A stretch of DNA of 33,066 bases from Bacteroidales bacterium (GCA_003141525.1 PLML01000241.1:7591-40656), one strand, 5' to 3'; shown: positions 9,159 through 16,881, numbered from the stretch's first letter. Notes: generated by a model from the sequence alone, not told the origin. Program-made: numbers and translations.

Positions 9159-9170
9159 AAAAGGTGGAAG

Positions 9171-9656
9171 TCAGATTCTTAAAAGTTTCTCAATGTCATT
9201 AACAAGTTTTTCTGGCACTGTTGACGAAGATAATCTTTTCACAGGCACTCCGTAACGGTCAATTAGAAATTTCGTAAAGTTCCATTTGATTCTTTTGTTT
9301 AAGAATCCTGGAAGCTTATCTTTCAGATATTTATATATTGGATGAGTATTTGCACCATTTACTTTAATTTTTGAGAACATTGGGAATGAGACTCCGTACT
9401 TAATCAGACAACCTTGCTCTATCTCATTTTCAGTTCCGGGTTCCTGATTTCCGAACTGGTTACAGGGAAATCCAAGTATGATCAATCCCTGATCTTTGTA
9501 TTTTTTGTAGAGGCTTTCAAGGCCCTCATACTGTGGGGTAAATCCGCATTTGCTTGCAGTATTTACTACCAGAACAACTTTCCCCTTATAGGTATCCATG
9601 CTGATGTCTTTACCCTGAAGAGATCTTGCAGTAAACTGATAAAAATTATTTTCCAT
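9171..9656 (-). CDS. Glutathione peroxidase-family thiol peroxidase, cytoplasmic
   Basis: This 161-residue protein reduces peroxides through a cysteine (not selenocysteine) active site. The peroxidatic residue is C37 in NTASKCGFTPQY. The catalytic tetrad partners Q71 (NQEPG) and the Trp-Asn of KWNF are present. C83 in the QGCLIKYGVSFP segment sits where the resolving Cys of thioredoxin-dependent GPx proteins lies, so thioredoxin rather than glutathione is the likely reductant. There is no signal peptide, in contrast to its paralogue at 25466-26011. It lies 18 bp after the DUF3788 gene and is probably co-transcribed with it. Confidence 0.93.
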   Translation of the reverse strand: MENNFYQFTARSLQGKDISMDTYKGKVVLVVNTASKCGFTPQYEGLESLYKKYKDQGLIILGFPCNQFGNQEPGTENEIEQGCLIKYGVSFPMFSKIKVNGANTHPIYKYLKDKLPGFLNKRIKWNFTKFLIDRYGVPVKRLSSSTVPEKLVNDIEKLLRI

Positions 9657-9674
9657 TCCTGATTTTGAGAATTA

Positions 9675-10106
9675 TTACTTTAACCTGCTCTTTATATCTA
9701 TCATTTTCAGCACATTATCGACATCTGATTTATCATTAATAATGAATGAAACCGGTCTGATCAATCCATATCTTTTTGCTGTTCTGAATTCTTCTTTTAT
9801 GCTCTGAGGCAGATCGCTGTTTTCAATTATAGGTTCAGCTTTATTCCCAAGATAAAAGGTAATACGGAATGTGTCATTTAAGATACTGGCCCAGAAAATA
9901 GTTTTCTTTTTATGGACCATTTTATAAAGCCATCGTTCCCCATCGTTATAAAAATTCCATTGACCCATTGAATCTTTATAGCTATTGTACATATAGTCCA
10001 TTATATTCTTCCACAAGTGCTTTTTATCACCTATAATTGAAAAGATAAGTTCATCCGTTGGGTAGATCTCCTTATCGGTGAGTAAAATATTTTCTTTTCC
10101 TGACAT
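9675..10106 (-). CDS. DUF3788-family protein
   Basis: This 143-residue soluble protein shows the pattern of DUF3788: a central W-N-F-Y-N-D-G-E-R-W-L segment, then KKKTIFWASIL and an ITFYLG strand. The function of the family is unknown. It has no signal peptide or cysteine motif. It is followed after 18 bp by the GPx gene, so it may be part of a small stress-related operon. The family assignment is from pattern recognition. Confidence 0.75.
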   Translation of the reverse strand: MSGKENILLTDKEIYPTDELIFSIIGDKKHLWKNIMDYMYNSYKDSMGQWNFYNDGERWLYKMVHKKKTIFWASILNDTFRITFYLGNKAEPIIENSDLPQSIKEEFRTAKRYGLIRPVSFIINDKSDVDNVLKMIDIKSRLK

Positions 10107-10179
10107 GATTATTTATATTAGTAATCTACTACAAAGGGACACAAAGGTTATCACGAAGGCACACCATGGGTTTTTTCAA

Positions 10180-10518
10180 TCAATTCAAATTCTTTAAATT
10201 CGCTAAAGCCTCGGGGGAGTATTTTAGGACTCCTGAAATGATACTGCATTCTTCCAGGTCTTTGCACTCTCCGCAGGTTTTAAATCCTTTTGAGATTGCA
10301 CAGCCTCTGATCTGACACATACTCCAGTGTCCTATCTTCACTCCTTCCTCTCTGCATCCGGTGCAATTTATCATAGCCGGTGACATATCAGCTACATTAT
10401 AAAGTTTTTTCCATTTTTCCGCAGTTGCTTTTCTGAGTTCATCATCGTTATTAATGGTTGCATTTCTTGCCTCACAGGTGGCACAATTTAATCCGCAACA
10501 TGCAACGAGTTTTTCCAT
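10180..10518 (-). CDS. Cys-rich DUF3795-family protein
   Basis: This 112-residue protein has thirteen cysteines, arranged as C7-C8-x3-C12-xx-C15 near the start, NCTGC in the middle, and further pairs (MCQIRGC, CGEC, EEC) near the end. This is typical of DUF3795 and suggests bound zinc or an iron-sulfur cluster; the function is unknown. The gap to the DUF3788 gene is 73 bp and contains a degenerate ACAAAGG-type repeat common in Bacteroidota spacers, so it may be transcribed separately. Confidence 0.78.
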   Translation of the reverse strand: MEKLVACCGLNCATCEARNATINNDDELRKATAEKWKKLYNVADMSPAMINCTGCREEGVKIGHWSMCQIRGCAISKGFKTCGECKDLEECSIISGVLKYSPEALANLKNLN

Positions 10519-10759
10519 AGTTCAAAGTTTTTAGTAAATTAAATAATTGAACGAGCGTTGACTAATTATTAATCAATTTTCATCTATCAAGTTACAAATT
10601 TTTGGGAAAACAAAATAAAAATTATGAAAACAAATAGATATTGTCTTCTAATGATGTATATACCAATGCTAATCCGAACAGAGTAAGAATCCATGTACGA
10701 ATTGATCTGGGGAAGCCGTCAGGAAATAAATTATAATGTATTATAAACGAGCTAAAACC
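10519..10759. other. Spacer of 241 bp without a convincing gene
   Basis: AT-rich spacer between the DUF3795 gene and the small secreted protein gene. On the minus strand the frame stays open after the TAA of the upstream gene and would encode about 45 residues with a hydrophobic stretch (TWILTLFGLALVY), but it has no ATG, GTG or TTG start. It could be a decayed small membrane gene or chance. Confidence 0.4.
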
Positions 10760-11161
10760 TTATTGCTTTACCTCTGCTTCAGACGCCAGGGTTTTGGTAA
10801 GTGAAAAAGGGACTTCTCCTTCAGAATATACCGCTTTACCAGACATTAATGTATCATTCTCAATTTTCAGCATTACATTAACATCCTGTCCCTGAATATA
10901 TACAGAAAACAATATGCTGTCTTTTTCAGCTTTAACGTTTTCGCCGGGATATTTAAAATCATTTCCAGTGAATGACATTGTTGCAGATGGTTTTTGTTCA
11001 ACCATTCCGACTACTATTATTCCCGAATTGTATCCTTCAGGTGCATATGGGGCATCAAATTTCCAGGTACCGGCAGAGTCAATTTTTGGTTGTTTATTTT
11101 GAGCCGTTAAAACCGGCAGACAAAGAACAATAAACAGAATAATCACAAATCCTTTTCTCAT
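10760..11161 (-). CDS. Small exported protein, function unknown
   Basis: This 133-residue protein begins MRKGFVIILFIVLCLPVLTAQ, a normal Sec signal peptide with likely cleavage after TAQ. I chose this start at 11161 over the ATG at 11191, which would add ten residues before the signal. The mature part is a compact beta-rich domain (GTWKFDAPYAPEGY; ATMSFTGNDFKYPG), probably periplasmic. I do not recognise the family with confidence. Confidence 0.7.
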   Translation of the reverse strand: MRKGFVIILFIVLCLPVLTAQNKQPKIDSAGTWKFDAPYAPEGYNSGIIVVGMVEQKPSATMSFTGNDFKYPGENVKAEKDSILFSVYIQGQDVNVMLKIENDTLMSGKAVYSEGEVPFSLTKTLASEAEVKQ

Positions 11162-11306
11162 AAGGTTATCATTTAAATAATAAAGAAACAATGATTTTTT
11201 TTAATGATCAAATGTACTTTGTTTTTTTAAATATTGCTTTCCAACATGTAAAAAAACAGAAAACATCATAAATATCATAAATATCTAGATAGTTCAATAT
11301 ATAGCA

Positions 11307-11314
11307 TACATTTG
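11307..11314 (+). promoter_or_regulatory. -7 box TACATTTG of the SQR-TusE-DsrE2 operon
   Basis: TACATTTG matches TAnnTTTG exactly and lies 35 bp before the ATG at 11349, directly upstream of a perfect inverted repeat. No strong -33 TTG is visible. Confidence 0.5.
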
Positions 11315-11316
11315 TT

Positions 11317-11334
11317 CTGTTAATAATTTAACAG
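11317..11334 (+). promoter_or_regulatory. Perfect inverted repeat CTGTTAA-N4-TTAACAG, candidate Crp/Fnr-type operator
   Basis: This 18-bp palindrome contains TGTTA-N6-TAACA, the form of sites bound by Crp/Fnr-family redox and nitrosative-stress regulators such as HcpR. It covers the predicted transcription start, which would suit repression. A related sequence occupies the same place in the Hdr-like operon promoter (9064-9079). The regulator is not encoded in this window. Confidence 0.5.
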
Positions 11335-11348
11335 TAGAAAACTTAATC

Positions 11349-12581
11349 ATGAAAAAACTTTTGATTCTGGGCGCCGGGACAGCTGGAACGATAATGGCCA
11401 ATAAGATGCAAAAAAAGCTTCCAGTCAACGAATGGAGCGTAACAGTTGTAGAAAAGGAAATAAATCATTTTTACCAGCCCGGTTTTTTGTTTATCCCTTT
11501 TGGTTATTACCAGAAAAAAGATATCCTCAAACCAAGCCTTAAATTTTTCCCGAGAGGAGTTCAAGTAATAAACACTGAAATTGAAAAGATTGATCCTTCA
11601 CATAATAATATAACTCTTATTAATGGCCTTGAGATAGCGTATGACATCCTTATTATTGCCACAGGAACAAGGATTAGTCCTGAGGATACGCCGGGTTTAA
11701 AAGGAGAGTTATGGCAGAAAAACATATTTGATTTTTATACTATTGATGGATCTGAAGCTCTGGCAGAGTTTTTCAAGACCTGGCCTGGAGGAAACCTTGT
11801 AATCAATGTAGCCGACAACCCTATCAAATGCCCTGTCGCTCCTCTGGAATTCGCCTTTCTTGCCGATTATTATTTTACCCGGAAGGGGATGCGCAACAAG
11901 GTTAATATAACTTACGTCACACCATTGTCAGGCGCTTTTACAAAACCAAAAGCATCCAGGATGCTGGGATCACTTCTTGAAAGAAAAAACATAAACCTGG
12001 TGAGTGATTTTTTTATTGGAGAGGTTGATAATGCCAATAAAAAAATACTCGATTTTGGCGGAAGAGAAGTTCCTTTCGATTGTCTTATTTCAGTACCGCT
12101 TCATTCCGGTGATCCCGTTATTTCAAAGAGCGGACTGGGCGATGAGTTCGGATTTGTAAAAGCTGATAAGAATACTCTTCAGTCGGCATTGTTCAAAAAT
12201 ATCTTTGTTATCGGTGATGCCGGAAATTTCCCCTCTTCAAAAGCAGGATCTGTTGCACACTTCCAGGCAGATGTATTGGAGAAGAACATCGTTAATTATA
12301 TAAACAATGAACCATTTTCAGAATCTTTCGATGGGCACTCTAATTGCTATATCGAGACAGGTTTCGGCAAGGGTATCCTTATAGATTTTAATTATGCTAC
12401 CGAGCCTCTCCCCGGATTATATCCATTACCCGTCGTTGGTCCATTCTCACTATTAAAGGAGTCAAAGTTAAATCATCTTGGAAAGCTATTATTTAAATGG
12501 ATTTACTGGAATATTCTGCTAAAAGCAAGAAAACTTCCTGTAACCAATTACATGTCGATGGTCGGGAAAAAAATGGAATAA
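11349..12581 (+). CDS. Sulfide:quinone oxidoreductase-like flavoprotein
   Basis: This 410-residue protein has an N-terminal FAD fold (LGAGTAGTIMANKM), a central ATGTRISPED segment and a C-terminal IGDAG motif. SQR oxidises sulfide to zero-valent sulfur or polysulfide and reduces quinone at the membrane surface. Two cysteines align with the essential SQR pair: C161 in NPIKCPVAPLEF and C333 in SNCYIETGFGK. The third Cys seen in some SQRs (near residue 128) is absent. The C-terminal 60 residues are amphipathic and hydrophobic (LGKLLFKWIYWNILL), consistent with membrane association. It is the first gene of an operon with TusE/DsrC and DsrE2 genes, which supports a sulfur role. The alternative would be a type II NADH dehydrogenase-like enzyme, but the Cys pair argues against that. 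Confidence 0.85.
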   Translation: MKKLLILGAGTAGTIMANKMQKKLPVNEWSVTVVEKEINHFYQPGFLFIPFGYYQKKDILKPSLKFFPRGVQVINTEIEKIDPSHNNITLINGLEIAYDILIIATGTRISPEDTPGLKGELWQKNIFDFYTIDGSEALAEFFKTWPGGNLVINVADNPIKCPVAPLEFAFLADYYFTRKGMRNKVNITYVTPLSGAFTKPKASRMLGSLLERKNINLVSDFFIGEVDNANKKILDFGGREVPFDCLISVPLHSGDPVISKSGLGDEFGFVKADKNTLQSALFKNIFVIGDAGNFPSSKAGSVAHFQADVLEKNIVNYINNEPFSESFDGHSNCYIETGFGKGILIDFNYATEPLPGLYPLPVVGPFSLLKESKLNHLGKLLFKWIYWNILLKARKLPVTNYMSMVGKKME

Positions 12582-12606
12582 TTATTCAATTAAATGATAT
12601 GAATTC

Positions 12607-12654
12607 ATAACTTAATAACTTATCAACTTATAAACTTATCAAACTAATAACTTA
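12607..12654 (+). repeat. Degenerate 8-bp tandem repeat, six copies
   Basis: The spacer between the SQR-like and TusE/DsrC genes is built of six 8-bp units of the form ATAACTTA: three exact copies and the variants TCAACTTA, TAAACTTA and TCAAACTA. The strict 8-bp phase shows it arose by tandem duplication. Confidence 0.75.
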
Positions 12655-12665
12655 ATTTCTAAACT

Positions 12666-12977
12666 ATGGCACAGAAAACTTATGCAGGTGTAACAGTTGA
12701 TGTAAACGAAGAGGGCTATTTTACAAATCCCTCTCAATGGACTAAAGAGATTGCAGTTGAAATTGCTAAAGAAGAAGGCATTATCCTTACAGGACAGCAT
12801 TTTGCAATAATGGAATTTCTTCGCAACAGATTTAACGGAGGTGAAGCTTTATCTATAAGAAGCATTAATCACTCGGGAGTAATTGATGTTAAAACATTCT
12901 ACCAGCTTTTTTCTGGTGCACCTCTGAAAAAAGCTACAAAAATAGCGGGGATACCAAAACCAGCAAGTTGCGTTTAA
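12666..12977 (+). CDS. TusE/DsrC-family sulfur carrier with a single C-terminal cysteine
   Basis: This 103-residue protein has the family hallmarks: an early GYFTNPSQW segment, IILTGQHFAIMEFLR in the middle, and the flexible C-terminal arm AGIPKPASCV with the penultimate C102 (CysA). The second arm cysteine of true dissimilatory DsrC (CysB, about 11 residues earlier) is replaced by T91, so it cannot form the intramolecular disulfide or trisulfide loop and is TusE-like in chemistry. It most likely carries a persulfide. It sits 84 bp after the SQR-like gene and 21 bp before the DsrE2-like gene. No TusBCD or MnmA gene is nearby, so a role in tRNA thiolation is not supported by context. Confidence 0.92.
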   Translation: MAQKTYAGVTVDVNEEGYFTNPSQWTKEIAVEIAKEEGIILTGQHFAIMEFLRNRFNGGEALSIRSINHSGVIDVKTFYQLFSGAPLKKATKIAGIPKPASCV

Positions 12978-12998
12978 ACTTTTATAAAACTTAGTCTT

Positions 12999-13496
12999 AT
13001 GGAACAAAAATTTCCAATAAAAAAAGTAAGTCTCATTTGTGCCAAAGGCTCAATTGAGGATGTCTATGCTACCCTTATATTGGGAAATGGGGCAGTAATG
13101 GAAGGACTTGAAGCAAACCTTTTTTTTACCTTCTTTGGTATGGATGCAATAACAAAAAACAGGATGGATAAACTGCATACAGGAGTTGTGGGCAACCCGG
13201 CACTACGCCTTCCCGGAGGGATGAGAATGCCGACACTTTTAGGTATTATTCCGGGAATGGAAGCTTTTACTTCATGGATGATGAAGGGCCAAATGGAAAA
13301 ACTTGATATTCCTCCTGTGAGTGAATTTCTTGATCTTATTACAGCAGGAGGAGGTAAGATATATGCCTGTAAGACTGCTGTGGATATGTTTAAGTTAAAA
13401 AAAGAAGATCTTAGTGACCATGTCAGTCGGATCCTGACTGTTGGGGAGTTTTATGAACTTGCAGGTGGCGAAGGTTCCCAGATAATTTTTACATAA
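12999..13496 (+). CDS. DsrE2-like (DsrE/F/H superfamily) sulfur-transfer protein
   Basis: This 165-residue protein has the DsrE fold pattern: VSLICAKGSIEDVYATLILGNGA near the N-terminus and LDLITAGGGKIYACKTAVDMF near the end. Its two cysteines are C14 and C124. C124, in the IYAC segment before a helix, is the position used for persulfide binding in DsrE proteins. The hydrophobic GMEAFTSWMMKG region (about 87-97) fits DsrE2-type proteins, some of which are membrane-associated. DsrE2 proteins often accompany sHdr and sulfur-oxidation genes and pass sulfane sulfur between carriers. It is the last gene before a strong terminator. Confidence 0.85.
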   Translation: MEQKFPIKKVSLICAKGSIEDVYATLILGNGAVMEGLEANLFFTFFGMDAITKNRMDKLHTGVVGNPALRLPGGMRMPTLLGIIPGMEAFTSWMMKGQMEKLDIPPVSEFLDLITAGGGKIYACKTAVDMFKLKKEDLSDHVSRILTVGEFYELAGGEGSQIIFT

Positions 13497-13525
13497 AAAA
13501 TTCTTTTCCTTTATAATAAATAAGA

Positions 13526-13554
13526 AGAGACGTTGAATTCAGCGTCTCTTTTTT
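13526..13554 (+). terminator. Intrinsic terminator of the SQR-TusE-DsrE2 operon
   Basis: A 24-nt near-perfect palindrome (arms AGAGACG and CGTCTCT plus an inner GAATTC, with one G-T pair) is followed at once by a run of six T. It lies 30 bp after the DsrE2-like stop codon. Confidence 0.88.
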
Positions 13555-13570
13555 CACAACGGAAAGTGAT

Positions 13571-13578
13571 TACCTTTG
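13571..13578 (+). promoter_or_regulatory. -7 box TACCTTTG before the desulfurase-like gene
   Basis: An exact TAnnTTTG match lies 17 bp after the terminator and 49 bp before the ATG at 13627. It indicates separate transcription of the PLP enzyme gene. It is identical to the -7 box of the Hdr-like operon. Confidence 0.55.
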
Positions 13579-13626
13579 TCATACATAATCTTTAGTATTT
13601 CTTCTGTTCAAAATTAGTTATTAATT

Positions 13627-15132
13627 ATGTCTGATCTTGAAATATATTTTGATCAATACCGCAGGAATATTATTGGAATTGATGCAGAAATAACAACACC
13701 CTTTGGATCCAGGAAGCTTATTTACGCCGACTGGATAGCGAGTGGCAGACTGTACAGACCGATCGAAAACAGGATTACTGAAGAGATTGGTCCTATGGTA
13801 GGAAATACTCATTCAGAATCAACATCTACCGGGAAGGCAATGACTGACGCCTATCACCTTGCTCAGAAAATAGTGAAGCACCATGTGAATGCCAGTGAAA
13901 ATGATATTTTGATCTTTACAGGCACAGGGATGACTTCCGCAATTTCAAAGCTCCAGCGACTTCTTGGATTAAAGGTACCCGAACAGGCTATTCATTTCTG
14001 CGCATATGCTCATGGAAATTATAACAACTGTAAAGATATCCCGAATGACAAGCGTCCTGTTGTTTTTTTAACACATACCGAGCATCACTCAAATCACACC
14101 TCCTGGTTCGAAACGCTTGCTGAAGTTGTTGTTCTGGAGCCTTCTTCTGATCTTAAAGCCGACCCTGACACTCTGCGAAAAGAGATTGTTAAATATAAAG
14201 ACCGCCCATTACTTATTGGTTCTTTTTCAGCTTGTTCAAATGTGACAGGCTATTTTCCTCCTTATCATGAACTGGCTCAGATAATGCACGAGCATAACGG
14301 GTACTGCTTTGTAGATTTTGCAGCATCTGCTCCTTATGTAGATATAGATATGCATCCTGCTGATAAAATGCAGCAGCTCGATGCCATCTTTTTTTCCCCG
14401 CACAAGTTCCTTGGGGGGCCAGGCAGTTCAGGAGTTCTGATTTTCAATAAAGATCTCTACAAAAATAATATCCCCGACAACCCTGGCGGAGGAACAGTGA
14501 AATGGACAAACAGGTGGGGAGGTTATAGATATATAACTGATATAGAGGTCAAGGAAGATGGAGGCACTCCCGGATTTCTGCAGGGGATCAAAACTGCCCT
14601 GGCTATCACATTGAAAGAAAATATGGGCACTTTAAGCATCCGGAAGCGTGAAAATGAGCTGATTGACATAGCTTTCAATGAATTATCAACAATAAAAGGG
14701 CTTCATATCCTTGCTCCTGAAATAAAAGAGAGACTCGGAGTTTTCTCTTTTTATATTGACAATATACATCACAACCTGGTTACCACTCTTCTTAACGACC
14801 ATTTTGGGATACAGGTAAGAGGGGGATGTTCCTGTGCCGGAACTTATGGTCATTTTCTTCTGAATGTTGACTTTAAAATGTCTAAAGAGATCACAGATAA
14901 AATAGATGCCGGAGACCTGTCAATGAAACCGGGCTGGATAAGATTATCCCTCCATCCGACTATGACCAATGATGAATTATTATATATTACTGACGCTATA
15001 AGGCAGACAGTTGAAAAAGCGGATGAATGGAAGAAAGATTACTGTTACGACAGCCATACTAATGAATTCTCTCACTGTAAATTCCCTGAACAAAACGATT
15101 CAGGTTATACAAACTGGTTTAAATTACCCTGA
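13627..15132 (+). CDS. Large class V aminotransferase, cysteine-desulfurase-like
   Basis: This 501-residue PLP enzyme belongs to the fold-type I class V family. K260 in FFSPHKFLGGPGSSG is the Schiff-base lysine, and THTEHHSNHTSW matches the region contacting PLP in SufS/CsdA. A Cys-containing loop RGGCSCAGTYG (C401 and C403) is where group II desulfurases keep the Cys that accepts sulfur. SufS is about 405 residues; this protein has about 95 more, mostly in the N-terminal third and a C-terminal tail rich in Cys, His and acidic residues after residue 470. It could release persulfide from cysteine to the neighbouring DsrE2 and TusE proteins, or act on another amino acid. No SufE, SufU or IscU gene is adjacent. 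Confidence 0.8.
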   Translation: MSDLEIYFDQYRRNIIGIDAEITTPFGSRKLIYADWIASGRLYRPIENRITEEIGPMVGNTHSESTSTGKAMTDAYHLAQKIVKHHVNASENDILIFTGTGMTSAISKLQRLLGLKVPEQAIHFCAYAHGNYNNCKDIPNDKRPVVFLTHTEHHSNHTSWFETLAEVVVLEPSSDLKADPDTLRKEIVKYKDRPLLIGSFSACSNVTGYFPPYHELAQIMHEHNGYCFVDFAASAPYVDIDMHPADKMQQLDAIFFSPHKFLGGPGSSGVLIFNKDLYKNNIPDNPGGGTVKWTNRWGGYRYITDIEVKEDGGTPGFLQGIKTALAITLKENMGTLSIRKRENELIDIAFNELSTIKGLHILAPEIKERLGVFSFYIDNIHHNLVTTLLNDHFGIQVRGGCSCAGTYGHFLLNVDFKMSKEITDKIDAGDLSMKPGWIRLSLHPTMTNDELLYITDAIRQTVEKADEWKKDYCYDSHTNEFSHCKFPEQNDSGYTNWFKLP

Positions 15133-15201
15133 TTAAACATATTTGAACCAATACTGTTCTATCCTAAGGATAATATAAATATTAAAACAGGAGATCAGAG
15201 A

Positions 15202-16860
15202 ATGAGTTATATCGATATTATATCCTCGGATGTGTTAATAATCGGAGGTGGTCCATCCGGATTAGCCGCTTCAATTCGTCTTGCTGACATCTTAAAACAA
15301 AGAGGCCAGAACAAAAGAATATTACTCATTGAAAAAGGTCGTTCAATAGGCAGCCATATATTATCAGGTGCAGTAATCAAACCATCTGTTTTTAAAGAAT
15401 TATTGCCTGAAGTGGATTTCTCAGAGATCCCATTCAATGCTAAAGTAACTAATGATAAAACGATATTGCTCACAGAAAAAAGGGCCATAGCTCTGCCATT
15501 TCACCTGCCGTACATGAGTAATAGAGGCAATTACACCGCCTCATTAGGTCAGATATGCAGGTATTTAGCATTAAAAGCAGAGGAGAAAGGTGTAGAGATC
15601 TATACAGGTTTTGCCGTAGATGAGATTTTGTACAAAGATGGGAAAGTAATAGGTGCCAAAACCAAAGATACTGGTCTGGATCACCATGGACATCAGTTGG
15701 AAAATTTTCAGGCGGGCACCCGGATTGAAGCTAAAATTACCATTTTTGCAGAAGGAACACGTGGCAGTCTGACCAAAATGCTTATTAAAAAATTTAACCT
15801 GGATAAGGACAGAAATGAACAGGTTTACTCCTTAGGCTGCAAGGAATTATGGACAGTCCCGCAAGGTAATATTGAGGCAGGACAGATTTTTCATACAATG
15901 GGTTATCCTCTCGATAATGATGAGTTTGGCGGAGGCTTCATCTATGGATTAAAAGATAATAAAGTAGCTATAGGTCTTGTTGTCGGACTTGACTTCAAAG
16001 ATCCAACCTTTGATGTTCATGATGCATTCCAGATATGGAAAACCACCTCATTTGTATCCAGGATTTTAAAAGGTGGAAAACTGGTGGAATATGGCGCTAA
16101 AACCCTTCCTGAAGGAGGTTATTATGCAATACCTAAATTGTTTGTCGACAATGCTATAATCATAGGGGACAGCGCAGGTTTGGTTGCTATGCCTGCCTTA
16201 AAAGGTATACATTTAGCGATCAGATCCGGAATGTTAGCCGCACAAACCGCAGCCAATGCATTGTCACACAACGACACTTCTGAAAAAAGCCTTGAACAAT
16301 ATCAAAACCTGCTGAATAACAGTTCTATCCACAAAGAAATGTATGCTGTCCGCAATTTCAGACAGGGATTTGCAAAAGGATTAATTGCCGGAGGATTGCA
16401 TTTTGGGACTCAATTAATAACAGGAGGAGCTGGTTTCTTTGGCAGACTACGATCTGATGCCGACTATAAGACAACACTTAAATTGAGCGAACTAAAAAAG
16501 AAGCCATTTAAAGAACGGTTCAAAGGTAAACTGGAGTTCGACAAAGTCCTGACATTCGATAAAGCAACCGATGTTTACTACTCAGGAGTATATCATGATG
16601 AGCAACAAGTTGTGCATCTTCAGATTAACGACATGGAGAAATTTAATTCCATTAACATTGAACAATATGGTGCACCTGAGCAATTTTTTTGTTCGTCTGA
16701 GGTATACGAGCTTCATACCAGCAAAACCGGTCAGAAAGAGCTTAGAATTCATGCTGAAAATTGTATGCATTGCAAAACCTGTGACATAAAATCTCCAGGA
16801 GAAGCTATTACTTGGGTTGTACCAAATGGCGGTAATGGTCCGGATTTTCAAAATATGTAA
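15202..16860 (+). CDS. Electron-transfer flavoprotein:quinone oxidoreductase (FixC-FixX-type fusion)
   Basis: ETF-QO takes electrons from reduced ETF and reduces quinone at the membrane. The 552-residue protein opens with an FAD fold (G15GGPSGLAAS) and ends with a single 4Fe-4S domain: C497, then C521, C524 and C527 in NCMHCKTCDIKSPG, followed by the family ending WVVPNGGNGPDF. FAD-contact segments GDSAGLVAMPALKGIH and YSLGCKELW are visible. A hydrophobic glycine-rich stretch (FAKGLIAGGLHFGTQLITGGAGF) probably meets the membrane. An AGGAG sequence lies upstream of the ATG, and a TATCC-TAA-GGATA palindrome at 15160-15172. The fused EtfBA gene follows after 21 bp, so the two are an operon and functional partners. 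Confidence 0.94.
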   Translation: MSYIDIISSDVLIIGGGPSGLAASIRLADILKQRGQNKRILLIEKGRSIGSHILSGAVIKPSVFKELLPEVDFSEIPFNAKVTNDKTILLTEKRAIALPFHLPYMSNRGNYTASLGQICRYLALKAEEKGVEIYTGFAVDEILYKDGKVIGAKTKDTGLDHHGHQLENFQAGTRIEAKITIFAEGTRGSLTKMLIKKFNLDKDRNEQVYSLGCKELWTVPQGNIEAGQIFHTMGYPLDNDEFGGGFIYGLKDNKVAIGLVVGLDFKDPTFDVHDAFQIWKTTSFVSRILKGGKLVEYGAKTLPEGGYYAIPKLFVDNAIIIGDSAGLVAMPALKGIHLAIRSGMLAAQTAANALSHNDTSEKSLEQYQNLLNNSSIHKEMYAVRNFRQGFAKGLIAGGLHFGTQLITGGAGFFGRLRSDADYKTTLKLSELKKKPFKERFKGKLEFDKVLTFDKATDVYYSGVYHDEQQVVHLQINDMEKFNSINIEQYGAPEQFFCSSEVYELHTSKTGQKELRIHAENCMHCKTCDIKSPGEAITWVVPNGGNGPDFQNM

Positions 16861-16881
16861 CAATGAATTGATAATGCAATT

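Noticed and set aside
10519-10759. Possible small membrane gene on the minus strand
   Set aside because: The open stretch has no start codon and directly follows another gene's stop in frame; support is too weak.
13571-13600. TGTTA-type operator before the desulfurase-like gene
   Set aside because: The sequence after its -7 box (TCATACATAATC) does not match the site seen before the SQR and Hdr operons.
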